Origin: an uncultured bacterium | GTDB lineage: Bacteria; Bacillota_I; Bacilli_A; Acholeplasmatales; Anaeroplasmataceae | Reading direction: 5' to 3' | DNA length: 44,506 nucleotides | Assembly (NCBI GenBank): GCA_949293265.1 | Contig: CASFCK010000011.1 | Span: forward strand, 1-44,506 | In this document: positions 21,774-30,772 of the stretch, one piece after another | How the letters are laid out: every line of letters starts with the position of its first letter | Position numbering within the stretch: the stretch's first letter is position 1 | Program-made: the position numbers and the translations under genes | The notes under the pieces: generated by a model | The model's input: the letters and a program-made list of their open reading frames with translations, nothing else | Database searches by the model: none | What the model was told of the DNA's origin: nothing

Positions 21774-24700
21774 AAACTAATTCTCCTGCAAAAGTTTCTA
21801 AACTTAATCCCTTACCAAATTGTTGTTCAATAATTTTATTTAAATCTTCATATTCTTGATATTCTAATGCAAATAATCTAGAAATAGCTTTATCTATATC
21901 TTGCATTTTAATTTTTCTTCCTTCATAGTCAAGAGAAATTTGTTCACCATCAATAAAACCATTAGCTTTTACATGTTGTTTAACTTTTAGTAATTGAGTT
22001 AATTGTTTATGTAATGGACTAATTCTATTTTTTCTGTAAGATTTAATTAAATCATAAACTTTCTTTTGGTCATCATTCATTTTATTAGCTATTTTTGATA
22101 ATTTATTTACATATAATATTTTATCATAAACATATTTAGATGTTTCATTATATGAAGTAAATTTATTATTAACTAATTTACCAGAGCTAAATAAATCATT
22201 TAATATAGCTTTACTAGAATCAGTAATACCAGTAAATGTATCAACATTTAATCCAGCATTACCTTCTTCTATTGCATCTGTTAATGCTCTACCTAAAGTT
22301 CCAAATATTGTATTAATAATATTTATAGAATAATTAGATAAAACACCATTTTCATATGCAGTTTCTTCTAAATTAGGATTAATTATATCTTTTTTAATAT
22401 CATCTATACCTAATCTTTCATCTAATGGATTAATATTAAATCGTTTACCCATTGTTGCAGAAAGTAAATCAATACCAGCAATTTCATCTACAAATAAAGA
22501 TCTACTTAATGAGTTTAATAATAATTTATTACTCTTAAATGCTGGATCAATTTGATTAATACCAGACATACCTAATAAACTATCTAATAAATTATAAGTT
22601 AATGAATAAATAATTGCATATTCTTGATCCATAGGAATAAATAAATGTTTATCTTTTCCTAAAGCATTAGTTAAAATTAATTTAGATGCTTTATCATAAT
22701 CACTAATACCATGAAAAGCGTTTGCATTTTCTTGTGTTGCATAATTCCAAACATATGCCATCATTGCTGGAATTGATGCACCAGTAATTGCAGCTTGTAT
22801 ATATTTATTACCAGATGCAGATTTAATTTGATTTTTTATATTAGAAAATACTTCACTATAACTAATTTCTGGATTAAATAAATCAGAAACATCTTTTTTA
22901 ATATTTTTTATACCAGTTCCAATTTTTAATCCTCTACTTTTTGGTGCTAATGATTGTATCATTACATGACCATAAGGAAAATAGTTTTCAATAGCTTTAC
23001 CCATTGCACCAATAGATCCAAGATGTGATCCTCTTTTACCCATAGTAGCAGTATATTTGGAAGTTAATCTTAAAATTTCATTAAATTTTTTATAATCTAC
23101 AATATTATTATCAGAAATTGCACCAGTAACTTTACTTAAATATTGAACTAAACCAATACTTGGTGCTTCTCTTAATGCAGTTTGTGTATAATCAATAATA
23201 TTTAATAACTTTTTAGCATTATTTAATGAATTACTTTTTAATATTGCTTCTCTAACTTTATTAGATAGTACAGTATCTTTATTTAATGTATAATAAACAC
23301 CAGTATTTACATTAAATGGTTTAGATGATGCACCACCAGCTAACTGAATTTTAGTTAATAATGAATTATTAATATTATTTTGTAAACTTTGTTGTGTTAC
23401 TTCAAACATTTTTTGATCTAATAATCCATTAAGTTTACCAAAATTTTTAATATATTCTTCATTAAATATATTTAATAAATCTTTTGTTTGTTGTTGTGTT
23501 GTTAATTCATTAAAAGCTGTACCGATTTCTTTAATATAATCTTTTCTTGATATTAAATTTTTATCAAAAGCTATATTTAATTCATCAGCAATTTTACCTA
23601 ATGCAACTAAATTTTCTTCTGTTGTATAAAATGCAGATGGTACACTAAATGTTGGATTTAATTTACCAGTAATCATTTGTTGTCTTAAATCTCTAAACCA
23701 TCTAATACCTCTACCAATAATTCCAGGTAATTCAGGATTACTAGAAAATGCTTTAGCTATAATAGGATCTACTTGAAAATAATGCATATTTCCATTTTCT
23801 CTATAAGCTATAATATCATTTCTAGTTTGAAAATTTTTACTTGTTTTAGAAAATTTATCTTCACTTTCACCAAAAATTTGATTTAATGAATTACTTAACC
23901 AATCATCATCAACTTGTTTTCTATTTATAATATCAAAAAATGACTTAGGTTTAGCATGAGTATTTAATTCATCTAAATTTTCTACACCAACTGGACGAAC
24001 AATCATAGCATCATTAACTTTTGCTAAAGTCTTTTTATTTAAATTATTTAATTTATTTTTAACTTCATCAAAAGAGTCATGTTTATTAGCTAATATACTA
24101 ATTTTACTTTCAGCTGTATCATCTAAAACTTTATTAAGTGTTTTACTTTGTTTAGGTAATGCATCTTCTACAAATTTTTTAGTAATAGAATTATTATGAA
24201 TATCTAATAATGTACTTTTAATATCATTTTCTAATAAATCTAAATAATTTTGACCATTACCAACTGAACCTTCTGTTCTTATTTGAAAAATATCACTTGT
24301 TCTAAATTTATTATCTGCTCTATTAAATAATAAATTATCTAATTTATTAGAAAATGTTTGATCTATTACTTCTTTTCTAGGTTTATATGACATAAATCCA
24401 TTAAAACTTCTATTCTTTTTTAATAAATCAATAGATCTTTGTGAATATATACCAGATTTTTCTAAAACTTTTAACATAGCATTAGAAATATCAGATATTT
24501 CATTAATAATTGTATTAGTTTGTGGAATAGATCTTAACTCATTTAATAATTCAGTATGTTTACCTTTTAATTCTAATAAATTTTTAGTAGATCTATAATT
24601 AATACTTTCTTTAATATCTAATTTATTAGATCCTCTTGCCTTAATATATTCATCAGGCGACATATCTAATTGTCTATTTAAAACAAATTTATTAACTCTA

Positions 24701-26328
24701 TTAGTTTCATCTTGAATTATTGAAGAAATTTCAAGTAATTCTTCTAATTTATTATAATATTCAGGATTATTTGTTTTTAATGCAAATATTTTTTGTTTAG
24801 TTAATAAAGGAGATACATTTGTTTTAATATCTTTATCAAAAATTCCAGTAGAAAATTTAGCATCAATTTGTGAATAAATATCTTGACTAACTTCTGCTAA
24901 AACATCATCAGATAATTGTCCTCTTTGTTTCATTTTATCAATGAAATTCATTTTATCTGCAACAGAATTTTCAAATCTTTCAAAACCATCTAATTGTTTT
25001 CTAATATTATGTGGTTCACTATTTAATGATTGCATTAAAGGTGATAAATCGTTTTTATTATTTATATCTTTTTCATCACTAAATAAATTAGCTAATGTAT
25101 TAACTGGATCTTTATCTAAATCAGTTGTTTCAGCTAATTTATTTAATTTACTTTGTTTAACATTTTTTAATACTCTTGATGCAACAGATGTAGCTAATAA
25201 TCCACCAGCACCAATAGTTACATAACCTAATCCATTAAGTTCACCACTTTTATTATGAAATGGTGAATATTTTTTCCATGGTGCATTATAATATTCATCA
25301 TCATTAAATGTAATATTTCTAATTACAGATGGATCTAAATCTTCTATAAATAATTTTTTACCAATTTTAGAATTATTATCAATTAATGTAATTTGTTTTA
25401 AATTATTTTTATCTTTTTGTTCTACTGGTTGTGTAGTATTATCTCTATAATCATTAAGTACACCTTGTTTCTTAGCAAAATAAGACATTAATTCATCAAA
25501 ACCAACAGCTAATGGTAATTGTCCACCAATTTCTATAGCTTTTTGTTTTAATGAAGCATTATCTGTTACTTGTGGTCCAGGTAAAACGAAGTTTAATGCA
25601 CCTTCCATTCTTTTTAATTTAGCAGGATTTGTTTCAGTTATAAATGGTTTAAATCCTTTTTTAAGATAATTTTGTGGAATAGCAAACTGACCAATAAATT
25701 GTAATTGTTTATCTTCTTTATTATCAGTTTCCCATGCATCTTTTACATTTAATGCATCAGCTAATAAATTATTAAAGTTTCTTTGTTCTTCAAAAAATAT
25801 ATTATCTTTAAGTAATTCTTCACTAAAAGAATTATTTTCAGGATCTTGTATCTTTTTATATGTAGCTGTAGGTAAATTATAAAATAAACCTAATAAACCA
25901 GCACCACTATCACTAATACCTTTACCAGTTCCATAAATAATATTAGCAATAGTTTCTTTTGTTGCATCTTTTATTGCATTTATTTTGTTTTCTTTTTGTT
26001 TTTCTTCATACTTTTGTTTATTTTCTTTAAGTGTTTGAATAATTCTATCACTAAGTATAGCACGTTGAGTATCTTCATATTCAATCTCCTTAGGTGTTTT
26101 CTTTTTATCATTAAAATATTTTATAAATCTTTGTTTATCTGTATCAGGTCTAACATTTTCATCAACTGGTTTAAGATCATATTCATCAAAAATTTTAAAC
26201 ATTTCTTCTAGTTTTGAATTTTCTTCAATAACATTATTGATAGGAGTTTTACCTTGAAACAATCCTTCTAAAAGTTTTTTATTTTTGATTTCATTTTTCT
26301 GTTGTTCAGTTAATTTCTTTCTAGCCAT
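21766..26328 (-). CDS. Giant internal (ejection) virion protein, LPD38-like region
   Basis: 1520 residues, the largest product of the window, in the position of internal core/ejection proteins of podoviruses. It is mostly helical. Hydrophobic stretches occur at about residues 365-390 (YVTIGAGGLLATSVA) and about 1180-1200 (AAITGASIPAMMAYVW), which could insert in membranes during ejection. The segment RGIRWFRDLRQQMITGKLNP and the later DKHLFIPMDQEYAIIY resemble the large polyvalent protein domain LPD38. No lysozyme or transglycosylase motif was seen in it. An AT-rich C-terminal coiled coil ends with EEL-type acidic residues. Confidence 0.7.
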   Translation of the reverse strand: MARKKLTEQQKNEIKNKKLLEGLFQGKTPINNVIEENSKLEEMFKIFDEYDLKPVDENVRPDTDKQRFIKYFNDKKKTPKEIEYEDTQRAILSDRIIQTLKENKQKYEEKQKENKINAIKDATKETIANIIYGTGKGISDSGAGLLGLFYNLPTATYKKIQDPENNSFSEELLKDNIFFEEQRNFNNLLADALNVKDAWETDNKEDKQLQFIGQFAIPQNYLKKGFKPFITETNPAKLKRMEGALNFVLPGPQVTDNASLKQKAIEIGGQLPLAVGFDELMSYFAKKQGVLNDYRDNTTQPVEQKDKNNLKQITLIDNNSKIGKKLFIEDLDPSVIRNITFNDDEYYNAPWKKYSPFHNKSGELNGLGYVTIGAGGLLATSVASRVLKNVKQSKLNKLAETTDLDKDPVNTLANLFSDEKDINNKNDLSPLMQSLNSEPHNIRKQLDGFERFENSVADKMNFIDKMKQRGQLSDDVLAEVSQDIYSQIDAKFSTGIFDKDIKTNVSPLLTKQKIFALKTNNPEYYNKLEELLEISSIIQDETNRVNKFVLNRQLDMSPDEYIKARGSNKLDIKESINYRSTKNLLELKGKHTELLNELRSIPQTNTIINEISDISNAMLKVLEKSGIYSQRSIDLLKKNRSFNGFMSYKPRKEVIDQTFSNKLDNLLFNRADNKFRTSDIFQIRTEGSVGNGQNYLDLLENDIKSTLLDIHNNSITKKFVEDALPKQSKTLNKVLDDTAESKISILANKHDSFDEVKNKLNNLNKKTLAKVNDAMIVRPVGVENLDELNTHAKPKSFFDIINRKQVDDDWLSNSLNQIFGESEDKFSKTSKNFQTRNDIIAYRENGNMHYFQVDPIIAKAFSSNPELPGIIGRGIRWFRDLRQQMITGKLNPTFSVPSAFYTTEENLVALGKIADELNIAFDKNLISRKDYIKEIGTAFNELTTQQQTKDLLNIFNEEYIKNFGKLNGLLDQKMFEVTQQSLQNNINNSLLTKIQLAGGASSKPFNVNTGVYYTLNKDTVLSNKVREAILKSNSLNNAKKLLNIIDYTQTALREAPSIGLVQYLSKVTGAISDNNIVDYKKFNEILRLTSKYTATMGKRGSHLGSIGAMGKAIENYFPYGHVMIQSLAPKSRGLKIGTGIKNIKKDVSDLFNPEISYSEVFSNIKNQIKSASGNKYIQAAITGASIPAMMAYVWNYATQENANAFHGISDYDKASKLILTNALGKDKHLFIPMDQEYAIIYSLTYNLLDSLLGMSGINQIDPAFKSNKLLLNSLSRSLFVDEIAGIDLLSATMGKRFNINPLDERLGIDDIKKDIINPNLEETAYENGVLSNYSINIINTIFGTLGRALTDAIEEGNAGLNVDTFTGITDSSKAILNDLFSSGKLVNNKFTSYNETSKYVYDKILYVNKLSKIANKMNDDQKKVYDLIKSYRKNRISPLHKQLTQLLKVKQHVKANGFIDGEQISLDYEGRKIKMQDIDKAISRLFALEYQEYEDLNKIIEQQFGKGLSLETFAGELVYE

Positions 26329-26335
26329 GTTAAAA

Positions 26336-27169
26336 TTATCCTAATAAAGCTAACAATTTTAATAAAGTTTCTGTATCAATATTACTACTATTATTAGTTA
26401 ATGCACTATTCATTAAAGAATTTTGAACATTATTTTTAATTTCACCACTAGTTTGTGATTGTCCTAATGATAATGCTTTAGTTATATTATTTAAATCAGC
26501 AGTATTACCATTATAACCACCAACTAATGCAGAACTTAATGTATCTTGTTTAGGTCTAATAGCACCAGCCATATTATTATATTGATTCATTACAGTTCTA
26601 TTTAAATTATTTACCATATTTTGTAAATTACTTTGAATATTTTGAATAGGTCGCATAGCATTTGATGCATTATTTGCTAAATTATTTAAAGTATTTGCAT
26701 TATTATTTTGCCAATTACTAGCATTATTAAATGCTTGTGCATATGCTTTCTTTAAATTATTAGAATTATTTTGTGCATAAGAATTAGAAATATAACCTAA
26801 ATTACTTCCTTGTCTTAATGCATTTTTCATAGCACTTGCTTGATTAGAATCTGCAACTCTTTTATTAGCAGAATATAATGAATATAAACCTTCACTTAAA
26901 TAATCAGATCTACTCTTTGGATTATAATTTCCTAATGCAGACATTGCTTTATTTGCACCACTTCTTGCATCTTTAACAGAATTAGTTAAATTATAACTCC
27001 ATAAACCATTTTTATCAGCAGATAATTTGTTACCATAAGCATCTAATGAACCAGCTTTATACTGTTTTAGACCTTCTTGTAACATTTTCATTATTTGTTT
27101 TTGTGCTTTATTAGCATTTTTTGCAGATTTATATCCACTATATGCACCAATCGCAGCTCCGAATCCCAT
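26336..27169 (-). CDS. Internal virion protein (Asn/Ala-rich)
   Basis: 277 codons with GGAGAAT upstream. The glycine-rich start MGFGAAIGAYSGYKSAKNANK followed by a long Asn/Ala/Ser-rich helical region is typical of small internal or ejection proteins of podoviruses (T7 gp14-like position). It lies 7 nt upstream of the giant internal protein gene in expression order. Highly repetitive Asn-Asn runs give the region low complexity. Confidence 0.65.
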   Translation of the reverse strand: MGFGAAIGAYSGYKSAKNANKAQKQIMKMLQEGLKQYKAGSLDAYGNKLSADKNGLWSYNLTNSVKDARSGANKAMSALGNYNPKSRSDYLSEGLYSLYSANKRVADSNQASAMKNALRQGSNLGYISNSYAQNNSNNLKKAYAQAFNNASNWQNNNANTLNNLANNASNAMRPIQNIQSNLQNMVNNLNRTVMNQYNNMAGAIRPKQDTLSSALVGGYNGNTADLNNITKALSLGQSQTSGEIKNNVQNSLMNSALTNNSSNIDTETLLKLLALLG

Positions 27170-27178
27170 GATATTCTC

Positions 27179-27472
27179 CTAATCAAAATCATTTATTGTT
27201 AATAAATAATTATAAATATAATTTTCTATCTGTTGTTTTAATTTATCTTCATTATCATTAGTATTTATAATAATTTCATTACCAGAACTATCACTAACTG
27301 GTTCATATAAATCAGAAGATCCACCAATAGTTAAATCATAGAAATCATCTTCTGGATTATTTTGTTTAATCTTACTAATTAATTTATCAAAACCATAATC
27401 ATTTTCATTTCTAAAAGAATTTTCTAGAGAATTAATATAATTTCTATATTTTTCTAAACTATTATAATCCAT
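27179..27472 (-). CDS. Hypothetical acidic protein
   Basis: 97 codons. Acidic, Asn/Asp-rich, with no membrane segment. It starts 1 nt after the preceding gene's stop, so translation is probably coupled. Likely a minor virion or assembly protein by position. Confidence 0.6.
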   Translation of the reverse strand: MDYNSLEKYRNYINSLENSFRNENDYGFDKLISKIKQNNPEDDFYDLTIGGSSDLYEPVSDSSGNEIIINTNDNEDKLKQQIENYIYNYLLTINDFD

Positions 27473-27473
27473 A

Positions 27474-28298
27474 TTAAAACATTCCTTGATTACCTAAACC
27501 AATTTGTTGATCTTTTTTCTTATTTGTATCTTCAATAGCATTAATTAAATCATTTGATTGTTGATTACCAATACCAGATGCTACTTTTGCATCACCAATA
27601 ATTGAAGAAACATCAAAACCACCAAGTTGATCTAAGTTTGCTATCATATCATTATAAAAATTATTCATTTGATTATTATAAGTTTTATTTAATTCATTAT
27701 TTAAAAATCCTGAATTAACAGTACCATACTGACCTAAATTATAATTATCAACAATATCAGAAAATGAATTAAAAGTATTTTCTAGATCATCTCTATATGT
27801 ATTCATTTGATTACTACCAAATGATTGTGCATTACTTTCCATAATACTTCTATCATTATTTAATTCATTAATTGCATTATTATAAGAAGTTTCTGTTAAT
27901 AATCCTCTTTTTAATGCTCTATCTAATTGATCTAATGCAGATGAATATTTATCTGAAATATAATTATTAATCATTTCATCATCAGCAGTATCTGACCAAT
28001 ATCTATCTGAATTAGTCCAATCACCGACAAAACCATTTAACCAATTAAGCATATCTTGTGTCTGCTCATCAGTAAAAAATTTTATCATATCATTAATTAA
28101 TGCATTTTGATCAAACTTTTTACTTTTAGATCTATGAATACCATGCATATCACCATCATATGATGAATTACCCCAACTACCAATCCATTTAGAAATATCA
28201 TTTAGTAATTGTTCATTATCATATTTATCTAATTGATCTAATACTTTATCTTTAGTATTATTAAATCTATCATTAATTCTTCCATTATCTGCTGTCAT
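27474..28298 (-). CDS. Internal virion or structural protein
   Basis: 274 codons with GAGG upstream. The first gene behind the perfect promoter at 28340-28368, leading the internal-protein block. Highly helical, rich in Asp, Asn, Gln and Tyr, with aromatic-rich repeats (WLNGFVGDWTNSDRYW). No domain recognised. Confidence 0.65.
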   Translation of the reverse strand: MTADNGRINDRFNNTKDKVLDQLDKYDNEQLLNDISKWIGSWGNSSYDGDMHGIHRSKSKKFDQNALINDMIKFFTDEQTQDMLNWLNGFVGDWTNSDRYWSDTADDEMINNYISDKYSSALDQLDRALKRGLLTETSYNNAINELNNDRSIMESNAQSFGSNQMNTYRDDLENTFNSFSDIVDNYNLGQYGTVNSGFLNNELNKTYNNQMNNFYNDMIANLDQLGGFDVSSIIGDAKVASGIGNQQSNDLINAIEDTNKKKDQQIGLGNQGMF

Positions 28299-28420
28299 CT
28301 AAAACCTCAATAAAAAAAAAAACGATTAACATTATTTATATTATAAATAAAATTAATCGCTTTGTCAAGAAAACTAATCAAAGGTATAATGTAACTCACC
28401 AACAATTATATATTACATAA
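28299..28420 (-). promoter_or_regulatory. Intergenic control region of internal-protein operon
   Basis: This 122-nt gap contains the consensus promoter (separate entry), a 7-bp dyad CGATTAA/TTAATCG (28323-28329/28353-28359) centred on the -10 box, and an 11-base T run (on the - strand) right after the dyad. In read-through mRNA the dyad plus T run could act as an intrinsic terminator. As DNA, the dyad could be an operator. Confidence 0.6.
28340..28368 (-). promoter_or_regulatory. Perfect sigma-70-type promoter, leftward
   Basis: On the - strand TTGACA (28368-28363), a 17-nt spacer and TATAAT (28345-28340): all twelve consensus positions and the ideal spacing. It would start transcription near 28333, giving a short leader before the internal virion genes at 28298 to 20353. 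Confidence 0.85.
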
Positions 28421-28642
28421 TTATTTAGTATTATTAATAGTTTTTTGCACTTTATCCACAGCTTTTTTAGTGATATTATTTTTATGAATTTCTTGTAATT
28501 TTTTCATAAATTCATCATCAGCTGTAGTTTTTGTTTTCTTTACAATAAAACTACCAATATAAAGTAAAATACTTACACCAATAATACCAACAACTGAATA
28601 AAGTTTTTCTAAATTTTCAGCATCAAGTAAAAAATCAAACAT
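28421..28642 (-). CDS. Holin-like single-span membrane protein
   Basis: 73 codons with GGAGAAAT upstream. One transmembrane helix (about residues 16-34, VVGIIGVSILLYIGSFIV) is followed by a long charged helix rich in Lys. It overlaps the endolysin gene by 8 nt. Location right after the muralytic gene supports a lysis role (holin or antiholin), but the topology is not diagnostic. Confidence 0.55.
   Translation of the reverse strand: MFDFLLDAENLEKLYSVVGIIGVSILLYIGSFIVKKTKTTADDEFMKKLQEIHKNNITKKAVDKVQKTINNTK
28452..28460 (+). other. DnaA box
   Basis: A perfect TTATCCACA on the + strand inside the 3' part of the holin-like gene. Its role is doubtful. Confidence 0.3.
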
Positions 28643-29090
28643 CTAATTTCTCCTTTTTATTAATGAATGCTTCAACAGTTCCTTTACCTAGATAAGTATT
28701 ATAATATTTTTTCCAATAATTTGCAATATCTTTTATATCATTTGGTACTGGTTCTTTTATTCTTAAATAAAATACACGACATATAAAAATTTGATAAGCT
28801 AAATTATACATTAAATTTTGTTCTAATGTTAATTTTTTAATATATAATAAATTATGTAATTCTTTTAAATTTTCTCTATATTTTATATAATTATTTTGAA
28901 TATCTTTTGCAGTATTTGGTTCTATTTGAAATATTCCACATGCAGGGCCATTAATCTGTTTAATATATTTACCACATTCTGATTCAACACAAGCAGTTCC
29001 AACTATTAAATCAATAACATTTTCAGATTTTTGAAAATTACATAAAGTAAATATATCATCTATTGCAGATCTTAATTGTTTTACTATCAT
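28635..29090 (-). CDS. Endolysin: SLT/lysozyme-like muramidase
   Basis: 151 codons; starts by ATGA overlap with the upstream gene. VGTACVESECGKYIKQINGPA then CGIFQIEPNTAKDI is the phage family with catalytic Glu (residue about 36) and G-x-FQIEP-x-T motif, related to lysozyme-like transglycosylases. No signal peptide is present, so a holin is needed for release. Flanked by membrane proteins on both sides, it forms the lysis cassette. Confidence 0.75.
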   Translation of the reverse strand: MIVKQLRSAIDDIFTLCNFQKSENVIDLIVGTACVESECGKYIKQINGPACGIFQIEPNTAKDIQNNYIKYRENLKELHNLLYIKKLTLEQNLMYNLAYQIFICRVFYLRIKEPVPNDIKDIANYWKKYYNTYLGKGTVEAFINKKEKLDV

Positions 29091-29407
29091 TGTATTCCAC
29101 CATTTATGAAGATTTTAAATATAAATTCAAAAATTACAGCTAAAATTGTAAAATAAGCTAATGCTTTTGTTAATAATCTATCATGTTTTTCAACTTTTTG
29201 ATAAATTCCATCAATATTATTTGTACCAAATATATAATTTTCTAATTCATCAATACGTTTTTTATTTTCCATACTTTGTGATGAATGTTCACTAATAATT
29301 TTTTCTATATTTGCTAATTTATCATTAAGAATTAATAATCTTTCATCAATTCTTATCAATAATTCATTATATTTAATAGAACTATTATTACTTTGTTGTG
29401 TTGTCAT
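29087..29407 (-). CDS. Coiled-coil protein with C-terminal membrane anchor (holin or spanin-like)
   Basis: 106 residues; ATG 29407 is chosen because GGAG lies at 29417-29414 (an upstream in-frame ATG would overlap that site). Residues about 15-60 form a charged coiled coil, and residues about 85-103 (AYFTILAVIFEFIFKIFI) a single transmembrane helix near the C-terminus. First gene of the lysis cassette. The start codon lies inside the 3' arm of a 16-bp inverted repeat, a likely control of translation. Confidence 0.65.
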   Translation of the reverse strand: MTTQQSNNSSIKYNELLIRIDERLLILNDKLANIEKIISEHSSQSMENKKRIDELENYIFGTNNIDGIYQKVEKHDRLLTKALAYFTILAVIFEFIFKIFINGGIQ

Positions 29408-29446
29408 TATAATCTCCATAAACTATTTTAATTATAATGACAACAC
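29398..29446 (-). promoter_or_regulatory. 16-bp inverted repeat over lysis start codon
   Basis: Positions 29398-29413 and 29431-29446 are perfectly complementary (16 bp) with a 17-nt loop. In - strand mRNA the loop ends with the GGAG, and the 3' arm contains the ATG (29407-29405) and the first codons. A transcript coming from upstream would fold and bury the start codon. The -10 box of the adjacent promoter lies in the 5' arm, so mRNA started there would lack this arm. Confidence 0.75.
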
Positions 29447-29460
29447 TTTAATTATGTCAA
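29431..29460 (-). promoter_or_regulatory. Consensus promoter of lysis cassette, leftward
   Basis: On the - strand TTGACA (29460-29455), an 18-nt spacer and TATAAT (29436-29431). All twelve bases match consensus. Expected start near 29424, giving about 17 nt of leader with GGAG. It lies in a short gap right after the stop of the gene at 29466. Confidence 0.8.
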
Positions 29461-29465
29461 GTTAT

Positions 29466-29687
29466 TTATAACATTTTTGAACTAAACTTAGTTCTATAAT
29501 AAGAAGATTTAGATAAATTTTTAATAACTTCTGAAATATCTTTCATAACATCAGCATACATACTAACAGTATTCAAAGATATTTCAACATTTTCATCTGC
29601 TCTTGCTCCTTTTTCAAGTTTCTGTAAAATCATACGAGAACCTTGAATTAATGAATGTTTTAATTCACAGTATTCAGCATCTGTCAT
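29466..29687 (-). CDS. Hypothetical helical protein
   Basis: 73 codons with GGAGAAA upstream. Helical, charged, no membrane segment; MTDAEYCELKHSLIQGSRMI. Coupled to the preceding gene by ATGA overlap. Possible lysis-associated or minor virion protein. Confidence 0.6.
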   Translation of the reverse strand: MTDAEYCELKHSLIQGSRMILQKLEKGARADENVEISLNTVSMYADVMKDISEVIKNLSKSSYYRTKFSSKML

Positions 29688-30007
29688 TCATTTTCTCCAT
29701 ATTGTTTTAATTTGGAGAAAAAGTTTAGTATATCTCCTTCACTAATTTTATAAGATGTACCTAATGCTGGAATTATATTAGAAGTAATTATAGGAATTAA
29801 ATCTCTAGAATATTTTTCTAAATTATCTATATCAATTTTACCATTTTTGGAGATTATAATAGGTAAAAAATCAGGTAATTTTGTTGAAATAATCATATTA
29901 ATTCCAAGTTTATTTACACCATTAGTAAAATTTAATGGTAATTTACTAAATAATTCATTAATTGTTTCATCAAGTGCAACAATAAAATTATTTGTAGTAA
30001 TATACAT
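29684..30007 (-). CDS. Hypothetical protein
   Basis: 107 codons with AAGGAG upstream. Hydrophobic strands (NFIVALDETI, NMIISTKLPDFLPIIIS) and a helical C-terminus; no clear transmembrane segment or signal peptide. Not recognised. Confidence 0.6.
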   Translation of the reverse strand: MYITTNNFIVALDETINELFSKLPLNFTNGVNKLGINMIISTKLPDFLPIIISKNGKIDIDNLEKYSRDLIPIITSNIIPALGTSYKISEGDILNFFSKLKQYGENE

Positions 30008-30033
30008 AACTTTTTCTCCTTATTTAATTAAAA

Positions 30034-30672
30034 TTAATTAGCATCAACTGTACCAGAAACAACAGTACCAGTAGTTGTTCCAGCAGTTGTTGTAATAATT
30101 TGTGGATTTGTTGCAAGTTTTACGCAACCAGAAACAGGTTGTGGGCAAATTGTATCAATAGGTATAATTTCTTTAGTAACATTATTCATACGTTTTGTTA
30201 ATTCATCAATACGACCATTACTAATATAGAAATTATAATCCATAGCTTGTTTATTTAATGCAATTTCTTTATCAAGTTTGCAAACTTCTGCTTGTAATCT
30301 TTCACGAGATGCAACAAGTTCTGAAAAAATTGTTTCAAAACGTGAATTAATTTTTTCAGTTTGTTCTTTATCACGAGCAGTATAGTCTGCAAATAATTGT
30401 AAATCAGATTGATTAGATAAATCTTTTGCTTTAAGATTAGCAATAGTAAGATTTTGTTCCATTTCAAAACGATTTACTGGTGCACCAAAGTAATTATCAT
30501 AACCACAGCCACAACCATAGTTATTATAACTACCCCAATAACCATTACAATTATTCTGTCTAAAGTGTGATGCATTAGCTTTAACACCTAATGCTGTAGC
30601 ACCAAGAGCAATACCAGCACCAGCAGCAATAGTATTAAACAATTTCCAACCAGTTGAACCAATATTCTCCAT
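30034..30672 (-). CDS. Virion structural protein with hydrophobic start and Cys/Gly/Tyr loop
   Basis: 212 residues; ATG 30672 chosen for TAGGAGAAT upstream, instead of a longer frame. Residues about 8-30 (WKLFNTIAAGAGIALGATALGV) form a small-residue helix possibly able to enter a membrane. A Gly/Tyr/Cys/Asn-rich loop (about residues 40-62) and a long coiled coil follow, then CPQPVSG and a Thr/Gly tail. This build is familiar from structural proteins in gut podovirus-like genomes; exact role unknown. Confidence 0.6.
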   Translation of the reverse strand: MENIGSTGWKLFNTIAAGAGIALGATALGVKANASHFRQNNCNGYWGSYNNYGCGCGYDNYFGAPVNRFEMEQNLTIANLKAKDLSNQSDLQLFADYTARDKEQTEKINSRFETIFSELVASRERLQAEVCKLDKEIALNKQAMDYNFYISNGRIDELTKRMNNVTKEIIPIDTICPQPVSGCVKLATNPQIITTTAGTTTGTVVSGTVDAN

Positions 30673-30772
30673 GAATATTCTCCTAATAAAATAAATTATA
30701 AAGTAAAACACAATGCTTTACATTTTTATTTATATTATTAATAAATAATTGTGGATAGTTTGGTTTTTGTAG

